From positions 186,001 through 250,000 of the forward strand of contig JAJHZJ010000041.1 of assembly GCA_023548195.1 (NCBI GenBank): a stretch of DNA of 64,000 bases, given 5' to 3'. The stretch is from Bettongia penicillata ogilbyi. Lineage: Eukaryota > Chordata > Mammalia > Diprotodontia > Potoroidae. The notes under the pieces were generated by a model, which was given only the letters and a program-made list of their open reading frames with translations, searched no databases and had not been told where the DNA came from. A program made the translations under genes and the position numbers. Below are positions 41,865-53,275 of the stretch, piece after piece. Numbering within the stretch: position 1 is the first letter of the stretch; each line of letters starts with the position of its first letter.

Positions 41865-42025
41865 GGAAAATACTTTATAACATGTAATCCTGAAGAGCTC
41901 ACAGGGGATAGTGAGAGGTTGTAACTTTCACTGTGTCACATAACCAGAGCTGACACATAAGCCAAATCCTCATGACTTCAAATCTGGTTCTCTATTCACT
42001 ATGTCATTTTGCCTCTCATTTACTC
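41865..42025 (-). mobile_element. MIR-like SINE, antisense
   Basis: GAGAGGTTGTAACTTTCAC, TGTGTCACATAACCAGAG and CAAATCTGGTTCTCTATTC are the reversed SINE body. Confidence 0.5.
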
Positions 42026-42179
42026 TCTGTACATTTCCTACATATTTTGTTTTTCCATAGTAGACTGAAAACTCCTACACATCATAGTCAGTATTCAGTG
42101 ACTGACTATTTAATTGAACTGAACTATAATAACAAAAAGTCATAGAATTAAATGATTATGCTCTCTTCAACAGATAGAG

Positions 42180-43030
42180 TTTTAGCAAAATATAACACAT
42201 ATTAAAAATATTGTTAAAAAGTGTCCAAAAGTGTCCTTGTCAAAAAACATGCATGTGTACACACACACATACATACACACACACACACACATACACACAC
42301 AAAATTAACATTTAAAATGAGGGAGACCTGGAAGTATTTCTAGTAAGATCAGGGGAAAAGCAAAGATCACCACTATCCCTAATATATTTAGCAGCATGCT
42401 AAAAATGATCATTATAATAATAAAACAAGAAAACTAAATTAGAGGAATAAATATAGGCAAAGGTGAGTCAAAATTACTGGTTTGGGAAGATCATGATATG
42501 ACAGCATATGATATGCTACATAATCAACTTAAAAATCATTGCAACAATTAATTGCTTCAGTAAATTAGCAAGATAAAAAATGAATTCACAAAAATCATTA
42601 TCTTTTATGTATGTTGCTGATGTCCAGGAGGAAAAGATAAGAAAAATACATTTAAAATAACAACACACCACGTGAAAATATTTGGCATTTAACTTACCAA
42701 GACACATAGGACTAACATATAAATACAATATACAAATACAAATAATCTTTATAGAAGTAAAAGAATGCTATATTATTTGAAGGGATACCTCATTCCTGTA
42801 AAGGCTACACCAATAAAGAGAAAGTCGCAATTATCATAATTACTCTGAATACTTTATATCATACAAATCAAATTGTCAAAGGGAAATTTCATAAGATGAG
42901 GAAACATAGTAACAAAATCTATTTGGAAGAACAAATGATGAAAAATATAAAGAAATAGAACAAAATAGTGAGAGAGAAGGGAAGTTGGTGCTACCAAATC
43001 TCTAGCCACGTTACATTCCAATATTCCTTG
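42180..43030 (+). mobile_element. Old L1 ORF2 fragment (RT to C-terminal region), right part
   Basis: GATCAGGGGAAAAGCAAAG, ATATTTAGCAGCATGC, ATTTGGCATTTAACTTACC, AAATCTATTTGGAAGAAC, GTGCTACCAAATCTC. It corresponds to ORF2 sequence downstream of the part at 40935-41405, all out of frame. A short CA array lies at 42258-42302. Confidence 0.6.
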
Positions 43031-43440
43031 GAATTACAAGTTCATAGATGTGAGTATTCCCTTTAACACTGCATAGTATTCATGCCTTCTGGGCCTGTGG
43101 TAGCCCTATTCAAGTTCTCTTGTAAATTCTTCACATGAAATATAACCAAGATATTGGTAACCCTCTCCAAGTTACCATAACATCACAGTATTGCTCAAGA
43201 ACATGTAGACCATTGATTATCTCTTGTTCTTCATACATCTCCATCTTTTATTTTGATTATACATTACATTTCTTTTGACATTCTTTATAAATCTTTTCCC
43301 TTCTACAAAAGCTATTTTCATCCCTCAGCTGCTAAGTTTCTACTATCCTTCCTCCCTAAAATACTTTGGGATATGTGTGTATGAATTTTGTTGTATTCTA
43401 TACAGAAACATATATTTATAGAATTATCTTTATATACATA
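43031..43440. other. Unclassified sequence
   Basis: Nothing recognised. Confidence 0.35.
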
Positions 43441-43640
43441 TATATCTCTGTATAGAAGTATATATTCATACTGGGATGTATCCATTTATATGTATGTATG
43501 TATAGTATCTATATATACTATATATAGCATACTATATATAGTATATAGAGTATATACATATAGCATATAGTATACTATATATGGTATATAGTATACTATA
43601 TGCTATATGTATATACTCTACGTATATATACATATAAGTC
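43441..43640. repeat. Palindromic AT-rich repeat
   Basis: An extended TATA/TATG/ACTATA region whose core is an inverted repeat: arms 43546-43581 and 43585-43620 (36 bp each, fully complementary by base-by-base check) with a three-base spacer TGG. Smaller self-complementary words such as ACTATATATAGT surround it. Confidence 0.9.
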
Positions 43641-43929
43641 CATAAAAATGTGTGTGTATATAAAATGAAGTATTTCAGGAAGGAAGGACAGTAGTAGCTT
43701 AGCAGCTTCATGAAGAGGGGAAAAGAGTTGTAAAGAATGTCATCAATGAAATGTCATGCATATTACAATGTATATAATATATACTATTTGTATCTCATAC
43801 ATATAGTATTCTTTACATGCTTATCTTTTTGTATATGTGCATATATACACAAGGAAGAAGCACATGATAGGTGTGAGCAGACTTCAACTCATTATAAGCA
43901 AGAAATAGGAAAGAGAATCAATTGGTCAA
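43641..43929. other. Unclassified AT-rich sequence
   Basis: Nothing recognised. Confidence 0.35.
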
Positions 43930-44080
43930 TGAATGAATGAACAAGCATTTATTAAGCAAGCAATGACTATATGACACACAGCATGCTAAATGCTAAGAAT
44001 ATGATAACAAAGGTAAAATATTCCTTGCTGTCAGAAAACTTACATTTTAATGGGGAAAAATATCCACCTATATAAATAAG
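43930..44080 (+). mobile_element. R3 ancient repeat, 5' part
   Basis: AACAAGCATTTATTAAGC, GCATGCTAAATGCTAAG and AACTTACATTTTAATGGGG match the start of R3 at 35136. Confidence 0.55.
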
Positions 44081-44409
44081 GAATATATGTATAAAGAGAG
44101 AATGACACATGGAGGATACTATGAATATGCATATATGATATACATTTCTATATAGAAGTCAACAGAATATATTTATATATATTTATATAATTTCTATATA
44201 ATCACATAAAATTGTGCATTTCTATAATTTATGTTTATATATGATACATATAAAATCTAATATCTCTAATCTACTACATAGTTTATATATAATTACACAT
44301 TATATGAAATAAAATTTATGTACTCTAGAGAGTATTCTCCCTATATATGTAAATATTCATGTATATAAATACATATGTTTTCTTTCTTTACTTAGATAGG
44401 TACATGTTT
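44081..44409. other. AT-rich low-complexity sequence
   Basis: TATATTTATATAATTTCTATATA-type text; no features. Confidence 0.5.
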
Positions 44410-44545
44410 TTCTCCCATTAGAATGTAAGCTTCCTAAAATCAGGGGCTATTTCACCTTGGTCATCGTAGCTTTGGCACCTACTATAAGGTCTGGCATATA
44501 GAGAGTGCCCAACAAATACTTATTAATTCATTCATTAATCAATTG
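44410..44545 (+). mobile_element. L2 3' end
   Basis: CATTAGAATGTAAGCTTCC, CAGGGGCTATTTCACC, GGCACCTACTATAAGG, CCAACAAATACTTATTAATTC form the standard L2 terminus. Confidence 0.85.
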
Positions 44546-44645
44546 ATTCTCCTGTCTATTGCTTGTTCATATTATAGTTATTGTATAAATTTCTTCTTTT
44601 TTCTTATTCTTTTTTCTTCCTCCTCACCCTAGAGTATGCGTATAT

Positions 44646-44676
44646 GCATACACACACACACATACACACATATATA
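44646..44676. repeat. (CA)n short microsatellite
   Basis: CACACACACACATACACACA. Confidence 0.9.
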
Positions 44677-44694
44677 TAAAATCATTCTATACAT

Positions 44695-45235
44695 ACTTTG
44701 TCCTTCATTTTTTGACGGGGACCAGTGACATTGCAAAGTAATGTCTTGACTTGTGTGTGAATTGGATTTAAGTGAGGCATCGTTGCTCATAGCTGTCAGA
44801 CTATTTCCTCCAGAGTCATCAGAGTTCAATGACAAGACAAAAGCTAGGATTACAGACAAGGCCCTAGGGTCCAGTAGATAACGTTGGTGTCTTCAAAGTC
44901 TCAGCACTCCTCAATACCCACGTTAGCTTACCTCCATGGTTGTTGTAACAAGTTGTTTTCATCTATCCATTCCACCAGAAAGAGTCTTCATATGCTTGGG
45001 GCAGACACCCACCTAACTCACTGAAGGGTTTGTGGCCTGTCTGTTACCCTCAGCCTAGTATAGCCCATCTACTGAGACAGTTTATCAGGGTGTGGATACT
45101 GTGCATGCTACAGCTTCTTGGAGCCGCAAAAGAGAGTTAGGTGGCAGGTGAACCCTGAAGGTGGATGAGCAGCCCTGAAAAAGGCCCAGCAAGCCCTCAG
45201 ATCAGAGCTACTAGTCCTCCTTAAATACCCATTTA
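44695..45235 (-). mobile_element. SINE C, antisense
   Basis: GGATTTAAGTGAGGCATCG, TTCCTCCAGAGTCATCAGAG, AAGAGTCTTCATATGCTTGG, CTAACTCACTGAAGGG, TTCTTGGAGCCGCAAAAG and CAGCAAGCCCTCAG: third copy of the long form, in the same orientation as the other two. Confidence 0.75.
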
Positions 45236-45471
45236 CCCCAAAGGAGACATATAGATACTATGTATCTTTCCTAGAATCATAAAAACTGCTAAATGTCAGA
45301 GACAGGATTAGAATTCAAGTCTTTCTTCCTGCAAACCCAGAACTCTAAACAAAATAGTTTAGATTAAATGGGTTGACTAGATCTCTGATTTCAGTGGTAC
45401 AGGGAATTCCCTAGTGAGATGATTTTCTCTTTTAGGTCTGGTCAGCATCCATGAAGCTTAAGGTTTTAGAG
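45236..45471. other. Unclassified; possible SINE traces
   Basis: AATGTCAGAGACAGGATTAG near 45294 is MIR-like but too short to call. Confidence 0.3.
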
Positions 45472-45835
45472 CAGTAGTGTCGACTCAGACCAAAATGGGG
45501 ACAGCTAAATTGTGCATAAGAATTCCTCTGCAAGCCACATAATGGTTTAATTTTGAAAGGTAATCCTATCTATGTTAAATTGAATTTTTATTTATTTTGC
45601 TATATATTTCCAAATCACATTTTGTTTTTCTTTTAGAGGCAATCAGGGTTAAGTGACTTGTCCTGGGTAACACAGCTATCAAGTGTCTGAGGCTGAATTT
45701 GAACTCAGTTTCATTTTGACTCCCGAACTGGTGCTCTATCCACTATGCCACCTTGTTGTCCCCCAACCAATTACATTTTAATTTTGGTCCTACCATACTG
45801 AGGTTTGGGTATAGTTTACACCTCTGACCTAGAGG
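45472..45835. mobile_element. hAT-like short DNA transposon (MITE), split by SINE A
   Basis: Left end GCAGTAGTGTCGACTC and right end GTTTACACCTCTGAC look like decayed inverted termini (GTGTCAAACTC / GTTTGACACC type). The body has GCATAAGAATTCCTC, TTTTATTTATTTTGC and CCAATTACATTTTAATTTTG. Interrupted at 45634-45764. Confidence 0.45.
45634..45764 (-). mobile_element. SINE A head, antisense
   Basis: GGCAATCAGGGTTAAGTGAC, GGTAACACAGCTATCAAGTG, ATTTGAACTCAG, GTGCTCTATCCACTATGCC, and TTGTTGTCCCCC. Confidence 0.8.
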
Positions 45836-45945
45836 AATGAAAGGTTAAGTGACTTCCCTAGGACTGCGCCAAAGGCAGGAGGTCAACCTAGATTTCCTCT
45901 GCTTCAAGTCCACTTGTCTATCCACTAAGACACACTGTATCTGCA
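45836..45945 (-). mobile_element. SINE fragment, antisense
   Basis: AAAGGTTAAGTGACTTCCC, GTCAACCTAGATTTCCTC, TTGTCTATCCACTAAGACAC. Confidence 0.5.
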
Positions 45946-46614
45946 GTAGTCTAGGTGTTCAATAAATGCTGACTTGAATTCATTTATTTGTGTGGAGAGG
46001 AGAAATTTAAAAAGTCATAACTAAGCAAAGCTACCCAGTGATTGCCTTCTTTAAAAATCTCATTTTCCTCTGAGGTATATACAGCTGTCTATTTCCAGAG
46101 GTAAGTTATGTTTTGTGAACTAGTTGTCTGCTCAGCTATAGCAAATCTTATTGTCTCTTTCCCTGAAGAGTCAGTGAAATCCTGTTTCTAATTATAGGAT
46201 GATATATTCTCTCATTAAAAGAGTAGCTAGTTTTGGTGCTCATTAATTATTTATTATTATTATTATTATTATTATATGTATTGCTATTATTTATTTATTA
46301 ATGATGACAACGATAGCAAATCCAATTTATTCCCTTTGAGAAAACAAGGGCTTAAACAAGTTGAGCCCTTCCCATGACATGTGTCATAGTGGAAGTTCTG
46401 CCTGTACCCAACAGAGATGCTTATATGCAGGGAGATATAAATTGATGTCAGACTGGTGGTAGGGCATGAAGAGCAGAAAAATAAATTTTCAGTTGTAATT
46501 AGAATGAGATTTCAGACGATTAAAGTTATCCAACAATGAAATGGACTAACTTTAAAGGTAGTTTAAGCAGAAACCAGGTAACGATTTGTCAGCCATGCCA
46601 CAGAGAAGATTTCT
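45946..46614. other. Unclassified sequence
   Basis: Contains a (TTA)n array at 46249-46276 and nothing else recognised. Confidence 0.35.
46249..46276. repeat. (TTA)n microsatellite
   Basis: About nine ATT units. Confidence 0.95.
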
Positions 46615-46680
46615 ATAGTCTGTGGTTATACTAGATGATTCCTAGCATCCCTTAAAACTTTAAATTCTATCATTTTGTGC
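46615..46680 (+). mobile_element. CR1/L3-type 3' tail fragment
   Basis: TATACTAGATGATTCCTAGC, TTAAAACTTTAAATTCTATC parallels the L3-type terminus seen at 53340-53390. Confidence 0.5.
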
Positions 46681-46689
46681 CTTTATATT

Positions 46690-46878
46690 GCACAGAACTG
46701 GAAAGCACTCTCATTTCTGGAGGAGAAGAGTAAAATGATATGATCGAAACAGTAGTTTTGGAGATTAAATCTGACAAGATGGATTGTATGTGGAAGAAAC
46801 AGGAGCCAGGGAGGCTCGATAAAGAGATATATATTATAATAGTCCAGGAGATGGCAGTAAGAATAGAAAGGAGAAATA
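46690..46878 (+). mobile_element. R3 ancient repeat, interrupted by mariner end
   Basis: GTAAAATGATATGATCG, GAAACAGGAGCCAGGGAGG and ATAATAGTCCAGGAGATGG follow the middle of R3. Confidence 0.5.
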
Positions 46879-46945
46879 TACAAGGTGTCCCAAAAAGTCT
46901 TAGTGTCATTTTTAGTTTTCATAGCTTAATGAGCTGTTTTAAAAG
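46879..46945 (+). mobile_element. mariner-like transposon end
   Basis: TA target dinucleotide at 46879-46880 followed by CAAGGTGTCCCAAAAAGTCT, a typical mariner terminal inverted repeat. The opposite terminus (AGACTTTTTGGGACACC) was not found nearby, so only one end remains. No transposase sequence. Confidence 0.6.
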
Positions 46946-46974
46946 TTATATAAAAGCTTTAATGGCTTTAATTC

Positions 46975-47100
46975 AATAGACATTTATTAAGTACCTACTA
47001 TGTGCCAGGTACAGTACTAAGCACTTTGGATCCCAAAAGAAGTAAAAGACAGTCCCAGTTCTCAAGGCATTTACAGTTTAATGGTGTTTAACATCATTGC
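46975..47100 (+). mobile_element. R3 ancient repeat, 5' part
   Basis: AATAGACATTTATTAAGTACC, TACTATGTGCCAGGTAC, CTAAGCACTTTGGATCCC and ATTTACAGTTTAATGG. Confidence 0.6.
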
Positions 47101-47839
47101 CTAAAATGATCAAGAGATGGCTCAAGGAGATGCTACAGATAAAGTGAAAGGGTGCCAATAAACAATCTTTGCCTGATTCATGGTTTTTGCCGAGAACCAG
47201 ACTTACTCTACTGTTTCTGGGAAGGAAAGAAGATAACAAAAATTCCATGGAATTGAATGAATCTTTTAAACACACAAATACTTTTCTTTTTTCCATTGTA
47301 GTGCTAATACTTTCCATTATCCCCAATATACAAGTAACCACTCACCATGTTTCTGTCCACTGATAACATTCTCTGATTTTCTTCCTAGGCAAAGTGGATA
47401 GAATACCTAGCACAAACCTGCCTCTGAGGTTTAAAGAGTGAATGATCTATATTACTCATTTTAGCTCTTTAAAAGGAAGTTCTTTTAATTAACCACCAAG
47501 AGAATCTTTCTCATCAAAGATGATAAATACTTCCTCTATCTGTGGTATCGAAGCAGGGCTTCCCCCATTTAGGTGTAGATATAATTCCTTTTCAAAGAGT
47601 TTCTTCCAGGTTACATTTCTTCACTCCTTTTGGGTCATACAGAGATAACTATTAGCAAAATAGGTTTCTCCTTTCTGGTGTATGACCAGCTTTTGCAATG
47701 GAAAAAAAGTTTCTTTTGAAAGTGTTTATTGAAGAGTACTACACTTGGATTTTTTAAAAATCAATATTCCAAGTGGAAGATGGAAGAAATGGCAGGAGAC
47801 CAGTTCATACAGAAAGAACCTGAGGTTTTAATGGATGAC
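47101..47839. other. Unclassified sequence
   Basis: No repeat or gene recognised. Confidence 0.35.
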
Positions 47840-48640
47840 AAGTTCTATATGAGTCACCAATGTGGCATGGGAGCCAAAAAAAGCTAATGTGGTCTTATGC
47901 TGAGTTAGTAAAAGTGTAGTGTATTGAAAAATAGGCATGATACCCTGCCATCTTCTGCCCAATTTATATCACATTTGGAATACTGGATTCAGTTCTGGGA
48001 GCTGTATTTTAGGAAAGACATTGGTAAATTGAAGCCTGTCTAAAGGAGGGTGACTAGGAGGATACATGGACTCAAAAGCATGCCATTCTAAGATTGATGG
48101 GAGGACTTGGGCTACTTAGACTTTAAAAGAAAAGATTTCAGGGGAATCAAATATGGATTGGTTTTCAAGTGGAAGAAGTATTGGACTTATTTTGCCTCTT
48201 GATCTATGTGATATGTGAACCAAAAGAATTGGGCATTGTGGATAGAGTGCTGACTAGAGTGTTAGACTTGGTGCCAGGAAGATGTACCTTCAAATCTCAC
48301 CCCAGACCCCTACACAAATCATTTAACACCTACAAGGCTAGTTTTCTTCACCTGTCAAATAGGGAGGATAATAATAATAGGAACTTCATAGGGGCTCACT
48401 TGTGAGGATGAAATGAGATAACGGACATAAAGCATTTTGCAAACATGAAAATATTGTATGTGAAGTATGATGATGATGATGATGATGATGGTCAATGGGT
48501 AGATATAAGAGAGTCAAATTTGACTCAACACAAAGGAAGCCTTCCTAACACTTAAGCCTGCCCATGAATTCCTTGTCACTATAGGTCGAGGCTGACTGAT
48601 AACTAGATGATGCTTTAAATCGATCCTCTCCAAGTAAAGG
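47840..48640 (+). mobile_element. CR1/L3 3' end, sense, split by a SINE
   Basis: GGAATACTGGATTCAGTTCTG, GACATTGGTAAATTGAAGCC, GGAGGGTGACTAGGAGGAT, ATGGGAGGACTTGGGCTAC (47840-48215), then after the SINE CAAAGGAAGCCTTCCTAAC, AATTCCTTGTCACTATAGG and TGACTGATAACTAGATGATGC (48492-48640). Confidence 0.75.
48229..48490 (+). mobile_element. MIR/CORE-SINE inserted in CR1/L3, ending in a (GAT)n array
   Basis: GCATTGTGGATAGAGTGCTG head, TTGGTGCCAGGAAGATG, CACAAATCATTTAACAC, AATAATAGGAACTTCATAGG, GAGGATGAAATGAGATAAC, AAAGCATTTTGCAAACATG, and a GAT repeat at 48468-48490. Confidence 0.7.
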
Positions 48641-49479
48641 TTGGCACAGATAGTTTCTGAAGCCCCACCCAATTAAATTCTGTAGTTCTGCTAAAGTGGA
48701 CTAGTGAGCAAGGTACAGAAATTTATAGCAAGTGGGTGAAGCAAGATTGTTTAAGGATAATTCTTGGTTTTGTGGGGAGGAACTATTTCCTGGATGTTCC
48801 TGGATAGTTATTATCTATTGATTTTAGTTGAAATGAGTGTAGATCTGTGGGAAAAAAATAATATACGCTAAGTTTTGCTGCCACCTGCTGACAATGGTGA
48901 GTCATTACTAGTTAAGAATAGTATTTTACCAATTCTTGACTACGGAGTATCCCATGGAAAAGAAAGGCAGTGACAGGGCACTGACCTACTTCAGATAGAG
49001 GAAGAGCTCCCCCTGAAGTCTCAGAAATGGAAACACATTTCCATATTCCCTTTCTACTGGAGTTCTGACTATGGCAGAAGGGACTTTGAGTAGAGGAGGA
49101 TCCCCTTTCTTCCCTGGCCATGTTCACATAGCTGCAAAGAATATGAGCAACTAGGGTTGTGAGGAGGGGAGTGCTACGTATGCCAAGTTCCAAGTTTTCG
49201 GTCAGATAGCAATCTTAACTTTGAATACATATTAAGTTACATAGACTTCTCTGCAGTGCCTGAGGAGCCTAGCTGGCCATGGTTGCCTTGTGAAATTAAA
49301 GGAAATAAAAGCAAATAAAATTTATTGAGTTTCTATGTAAATATCCATTGAATATAATACTATGAAGTTCTGTGGTCATCCTGCTACACATTGCCCTGGT
49401 CAGACCACATTGAAAGTATTATATTTCTCTTTACTTGTCATATTTTAAGAAAACAATTTGAGAAATTTGAAAATATTCA
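48641..49479. other. Unclassified sequence
   Basis: Nothing recognised. The 93-residue antisense frame at 48912-49193 has no domain. Confidence 0.35.
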
Positions 49480-49717
49480 GGAAGGGGTAGAGCCAAAGTG
49501 TTGGAGTAGAAAGACGCATATACTCTAGCTGTTCCCCCACCGCCCTGGGTCCATTGTCCAGGCAGCTCAGCTTACAGCCTGTGGCAGTAGGGAGCAGCTG
49601 ATTTAAACCCCAGCCCTGCATGACAGCCCACCTCCTCCCAAAGCCCAGGGGAACCAAGCAGCTGAGTCTCTCTCAATCTCTTGACAAAGGATTTAGAAGT
49701 AATAACTGGCTGGGAAA

Positions 49718-50730
49718 ATGCCCCCAAAAAGGAAAAAAATAACAAAATCATAGATTACTTTCTTGGTGAACAGGTGTCTCCTTTCATCGTTTCAGAGGAG
49801 GAAAAACAAGACTTATTGTCACAGGAAGTTAAGACCCCTGCCTCCAGGGCCTCCAAAATGAATTTAAGCAGGAATCAGGTGATGGAGAAGCTTGAAAAGT
49901 GAGTTAGCAGCTTGCTAAAGGAGGACCAAAAAATGTTGAGGAAAATAACACCTTTAAAAAGAGGGTAACTCAATTGGAAAAAGAGGTTCAAAAAGCCAAT
50001 GAGGAGAAGGAGGCATTAAAAAGCAGAATTAGCCAAATGGAGGAGAAGGTTCAAAAATTCACTGAACAAAATAGTTCTCTGAAAGAGAGAATTGAGTTCA
50101 GGGAAATGAATGACTACGAGGTAATCCAAGCAGATAAAAATCAAAACCAAAACTTTTAAAAACTAGAAGATGATGTGAAACATCTCATTGGAAAAACAAC
50201 TGACCTGGAAAATAGATCCAGGAAAGACAATTTAAAAATTGTGAGACTACCTGAAAGCTATGATCAAAAAAGAACCTAGACAGTATCTTTCATGAAAATA
50301 CCAAGAAAAACTGTCCTGATATTCTTGAGCCAGAGGGCAAAATAAATATTGAAAGAATCCACCAATCACTGCCTGAAAGAGACCCAAAAAGAGAAACTCC
50401 TAGGATTATTGTGGCCAAATATCAAAGTTCTAAGGTCAAAGAGAAAATACTGCAAGCAACTAGAAAAAACAATTTGAGTATTGTGGAAATACAATCAGGA
50501 TAACACAGGATCTGGCAGCTTCAACATTAAGGGATCAAAGGGCTTGGACTAGGATACTCCAGAAGTCAAAAGAACTGGGATTAAAACCAAGAATCACCTA
50601 CCCAGCAAAACTGAGTATAATACTTCAAGGGAATAAATGGTTATTCAATGATACAGAGGATTTTCAAGCATTCATGATGGGAAAAGACCAGAACTGAAGA
50701 GAAAATTTGACCTTCAAACACAAGAATAAA
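49718..50730 (+). pseudogene. HAL1-like ORF1, degraded
   Basis: The start MPPKRKK at 49718 soon meets a frameshift; the alternative frame reads NNKIIDYFLGEQVS to 49902. A coiled-coil segment (MEKEVQKANEEKEALKSRIS at 49974-50030) and the RRM (DNLKIVRLPESYDQK near 50228-50272) are recognisable, as is the C-terminal domain (GGAAATACAATCAGGATAAC, CCAGCAAAACTGAGTATAAT). Several frameshifts and stops. A relic of the RNA-binding chaperone. Confidence 0.82.
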
Positions 50731-50874
50731 GAGAAGCCTGAAAGGCTAAACAGGAAAGAGAAATCATAAAAAAAAACTTTCTAAAACTGAACTGTTTACA
50801 TTCCTACATGGAAAGAAAATATTTACAAGTCTTGAGACATTTCTCAGTGTTTGGGGAAATGGAAGGATTGTACA

Positions 50875-50912
50875 TACACACACACATACATACACACACA
50901 CACATACATAGA
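50875..50912. repeat. (CA)n array in HAL1-like 3' UTR
   Basis: ACACACACACATACATACAC, between GGAAATGGAAGGATTG and AGAGAGTACAG. Confidence 0.85.
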
Positions 50913-51740
50913 GAGTACAGGCTGTGTTGAATCAGAAGAGATGGCATCCACATGCAAAAAATAAAATAAAATTTAAGGGGTGAGGGAGGAAAATACTGGG
51001 AGGAGAAAGGGAGAAATGGAATGGGGCAGGTTTTAACTCATAAGAGAGATAAAGAAAAATCTTATTCAATGGAGGAGAAAAGGGAGAAGGGGAGAGGGGA
51101 AAAGTGAATCTACTCTCTCCACATATGGCTTAAGGAGGGAATAACATGCTCACTAGATTTGGTATGAAAATCTATCTTATACTACAGGAAAGTAGGGGAG
51201 GAAGTGACAAGTAGGGTGAGGGGAATGATAGAAGGGAGGGCAAATGGGAGAAGGGAGTAACTAGAAAGAAACACTTTTGGGAAGGACAAGGTCAAATGAG
51301 GGAATAAAAAGATAAGGGGGGATAGAGTAGGATGGAGGGCAATACAGTTAGTATTATACAACATGATTATTATGGAAGTCTTTTGCAAAACAACACATAT
51401 TTAGTCTGTATTGAATTGTTTGCCTTCTCAATGAGGATGAATATGGAGGGAGGGAGAGAGAGAAGTTGGAATTCAAAGTATTAGAAACAAATGTTGAGAA
51501 TTATTATTGCATGTAACCAGGAAATAAGAAGCACAGGTAAAGTATAGAAATTTATCTTGCCCTACAAGAAAAGAGAGAAGATGGGGATAAGGGAAGGGTG
51601 GGGTGTGATAGAAGGGAGGGCTTATTGAGGGAAGGGGTAATCAATGCAAGGTATTAGAAGGTGAGGGGAGGGCAGGAATGGGGAGAAAAATTGGACATGT
51701 TACAAAGTGATGTAAAAACAATTAGTATTAAAATAATTGA

Positions 51741-52814
51741 GTGAATTAATTACTGAGACTAAATCAGAGACATCTTTAGTTTGAGGAAAAGAATTTTAGT
51801 CTAAGTTTCCTAGAGGCAGGTAACTTTGGGTAAAATTTGTAATTGATGGAAAAGTTAAGGTTTTAATGATAAATTTGATTTTATGATTGTTATTTAAGCA
51901 GGAACTAGAACATATGTAGAAAGGCAGGTAAGCCACTTAAGACTTGCCTTGAAAGATGTTCCTTAACCATTGTGAAATTATAGTCATATCTGAAACCTGG
52001 TTATTGGAACTTGCCATTTTAAGATGCTATGAGACTAGTAAGTGACTGTTCTTCTGAGTCTAACTCCAGGTATGGATAGCAAGAAAGGTGGTCTGAGTCT
52101 TCAATCCATGATTGCCAGTAAGCCTGCGAAATGCTGGTATGAATTGAAAAAGGTGATCTCATGGGAAGGGTGGGAGAGCAGCTGTTCAGCCTGGGCTGAG
52201 GTAGGATTCTCCTGACTCAGTTTCCCCACTGACACCTGGCAGATTTTAAGCCTCTCTGAATTCAAGTTGACAATCTAGTCTTGTCTGGAACTGACATGAA
52301 GTTGGGGAGATATTGTTTCCCTGCAATGTCCCTACTCTCAGTGGCAGTTTCCTATAGTCAAAAGGTTTGTAACCTTAATACTAGATCTATTAAATTATAG
52401 ATTGTTGGTAGGGAAACATCTGAGGTTAAGTCTAAAATTAAGTTATTAGGCTTAGGACTTTAGACTAACGACAATAAGTTAGAGGCCTTTAATTCTTAGT
52501 AATAGTTTGGAGACAATTAGGTCAAGGACTTAAAAAGTTAGCATACACAGTTATTATTTGCATCTTGGTTAATGTTAAAAAAAATTCATTTGTTGTCTAT
52601 ATTGCAAATGATTTAAAAGAAGTATCACCTGACCAAAAGTTGGAGTTGTTTCGTGTGATATGAACTATATTAAAAATGAAAAATAAAAAAAAATAAAGAG
52701 GCAGAGGAACAAGAAGAAAAAAAATAAATTCAGGAATCCTAATTCTTAAAAAAAAAAAGTATTCAGGAGAAAACAAGCATGTTGAGGAGAAGGCTAGTGA
52801 TCATTATCATTGGG
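51741..52814. other. Unclassified sequence
   Basis: No repeat recognised except an A-rich AAATAAA stretch near 52676-52725 that may be an old retroposon tail. Confidence 0.35.
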
Positions 52815-52984
52815 GATCATTTGAAAAAATGGTAATATTTAGCCTATGGAAAAGAGACTCAGTAGTTGTATGTAAGTATTTGTGGAGATATCATGTGGAA
52901 ATGGTAAATAGGAGCAGCAGCTGGAAGTTGCAAGGAGGCAAATTCAGGCTTGAAATATGGAAAAATTCCTGTCAATTAGTGTCA

Positions 52985-53215
52985 GGACAGCTGGGTAGCA
53001 CAATGGACAGAGTATTAGACTTGGAAACAGGAGGACTTTCCTTCTAATCCTGTCAGATATAATTAACTTTTGACAAGTCATTTAATTTCTCCCAGTCTCG
53101 GTTTCTTCATCTGAAAAATGAAAGTAATAACACCTATTTTACAGAGTTTTTGTGAGAATCAAATGAGACAACACAGATAAAACAACACTTACAAACTTTA
53201 AAGCACTATATGTAT
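52985..53215 (+). mobile_element. MIR/CORE-like SINE inserted in CR1/L3
   Basis: GGACAGCTGGGTAGCACAATG head, GACTTGGAAACAGGAGGAC, TTCTTCATCTGAAAAATG, AGAGTTTTTGTGAGAATC and CTTTAAAGCACTATATG. Confidence 0.75.
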
Positions 53216-53275
53216 GTATAGGTATACACATCTATGTATGTATATACATACATGTATACATATATATATATACAC
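53216..53275. repeat. (TATG)n/(TA)n microsatellite
   Basis: TATGTATAGG...ATATATATATACACA; follows the SINE end. Confidence 0.9.

Larger units (their letters stand above)
41500..42115 (+). mobile_element. L2 3' region interrupted by microsatellite and MIR
   Basis: CATTCCTGGAATGATCTCCC, TCTTGCTTCCATCAAAGCAC, TGACATGCCACTTCATAAAG match the L2 3' UTR (41520-41660), and TAGTAGACTGAAAACTCC with TATTCAGTGACTGACTATTT (42055-42110) matches its terminus. Between them are a CT/CA array and an antisense MIR-like segment (41865-42025). Confidence 0.55.
49480..51740 (+). mobile_element. HAL1-like element, older subfamily with short 5' UTR
   Basis: Starts near GGAAGGGGTAGAGCCAAAG (a decayed form of the GGCGGAGCCAAGATGGCGG start), has a leader of about 240 bp without monomers, ORF1 from about 49718 to 50728, then the 3' UTR (AACTGTTTACATTCCTACATG near 50795) and ends near TGATGTAAAAACAATTAG. 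ORF2 is absent, as in the younger copies. No clean target-site duplication was found. Confidence 0.82.

Noticed and set aside
49480..51740. Target-site duplication for the older half-L1
   Set aside because: Only short A/T-rich similarities (AAAATATT versus AAAATAATT) were found; not convincing.
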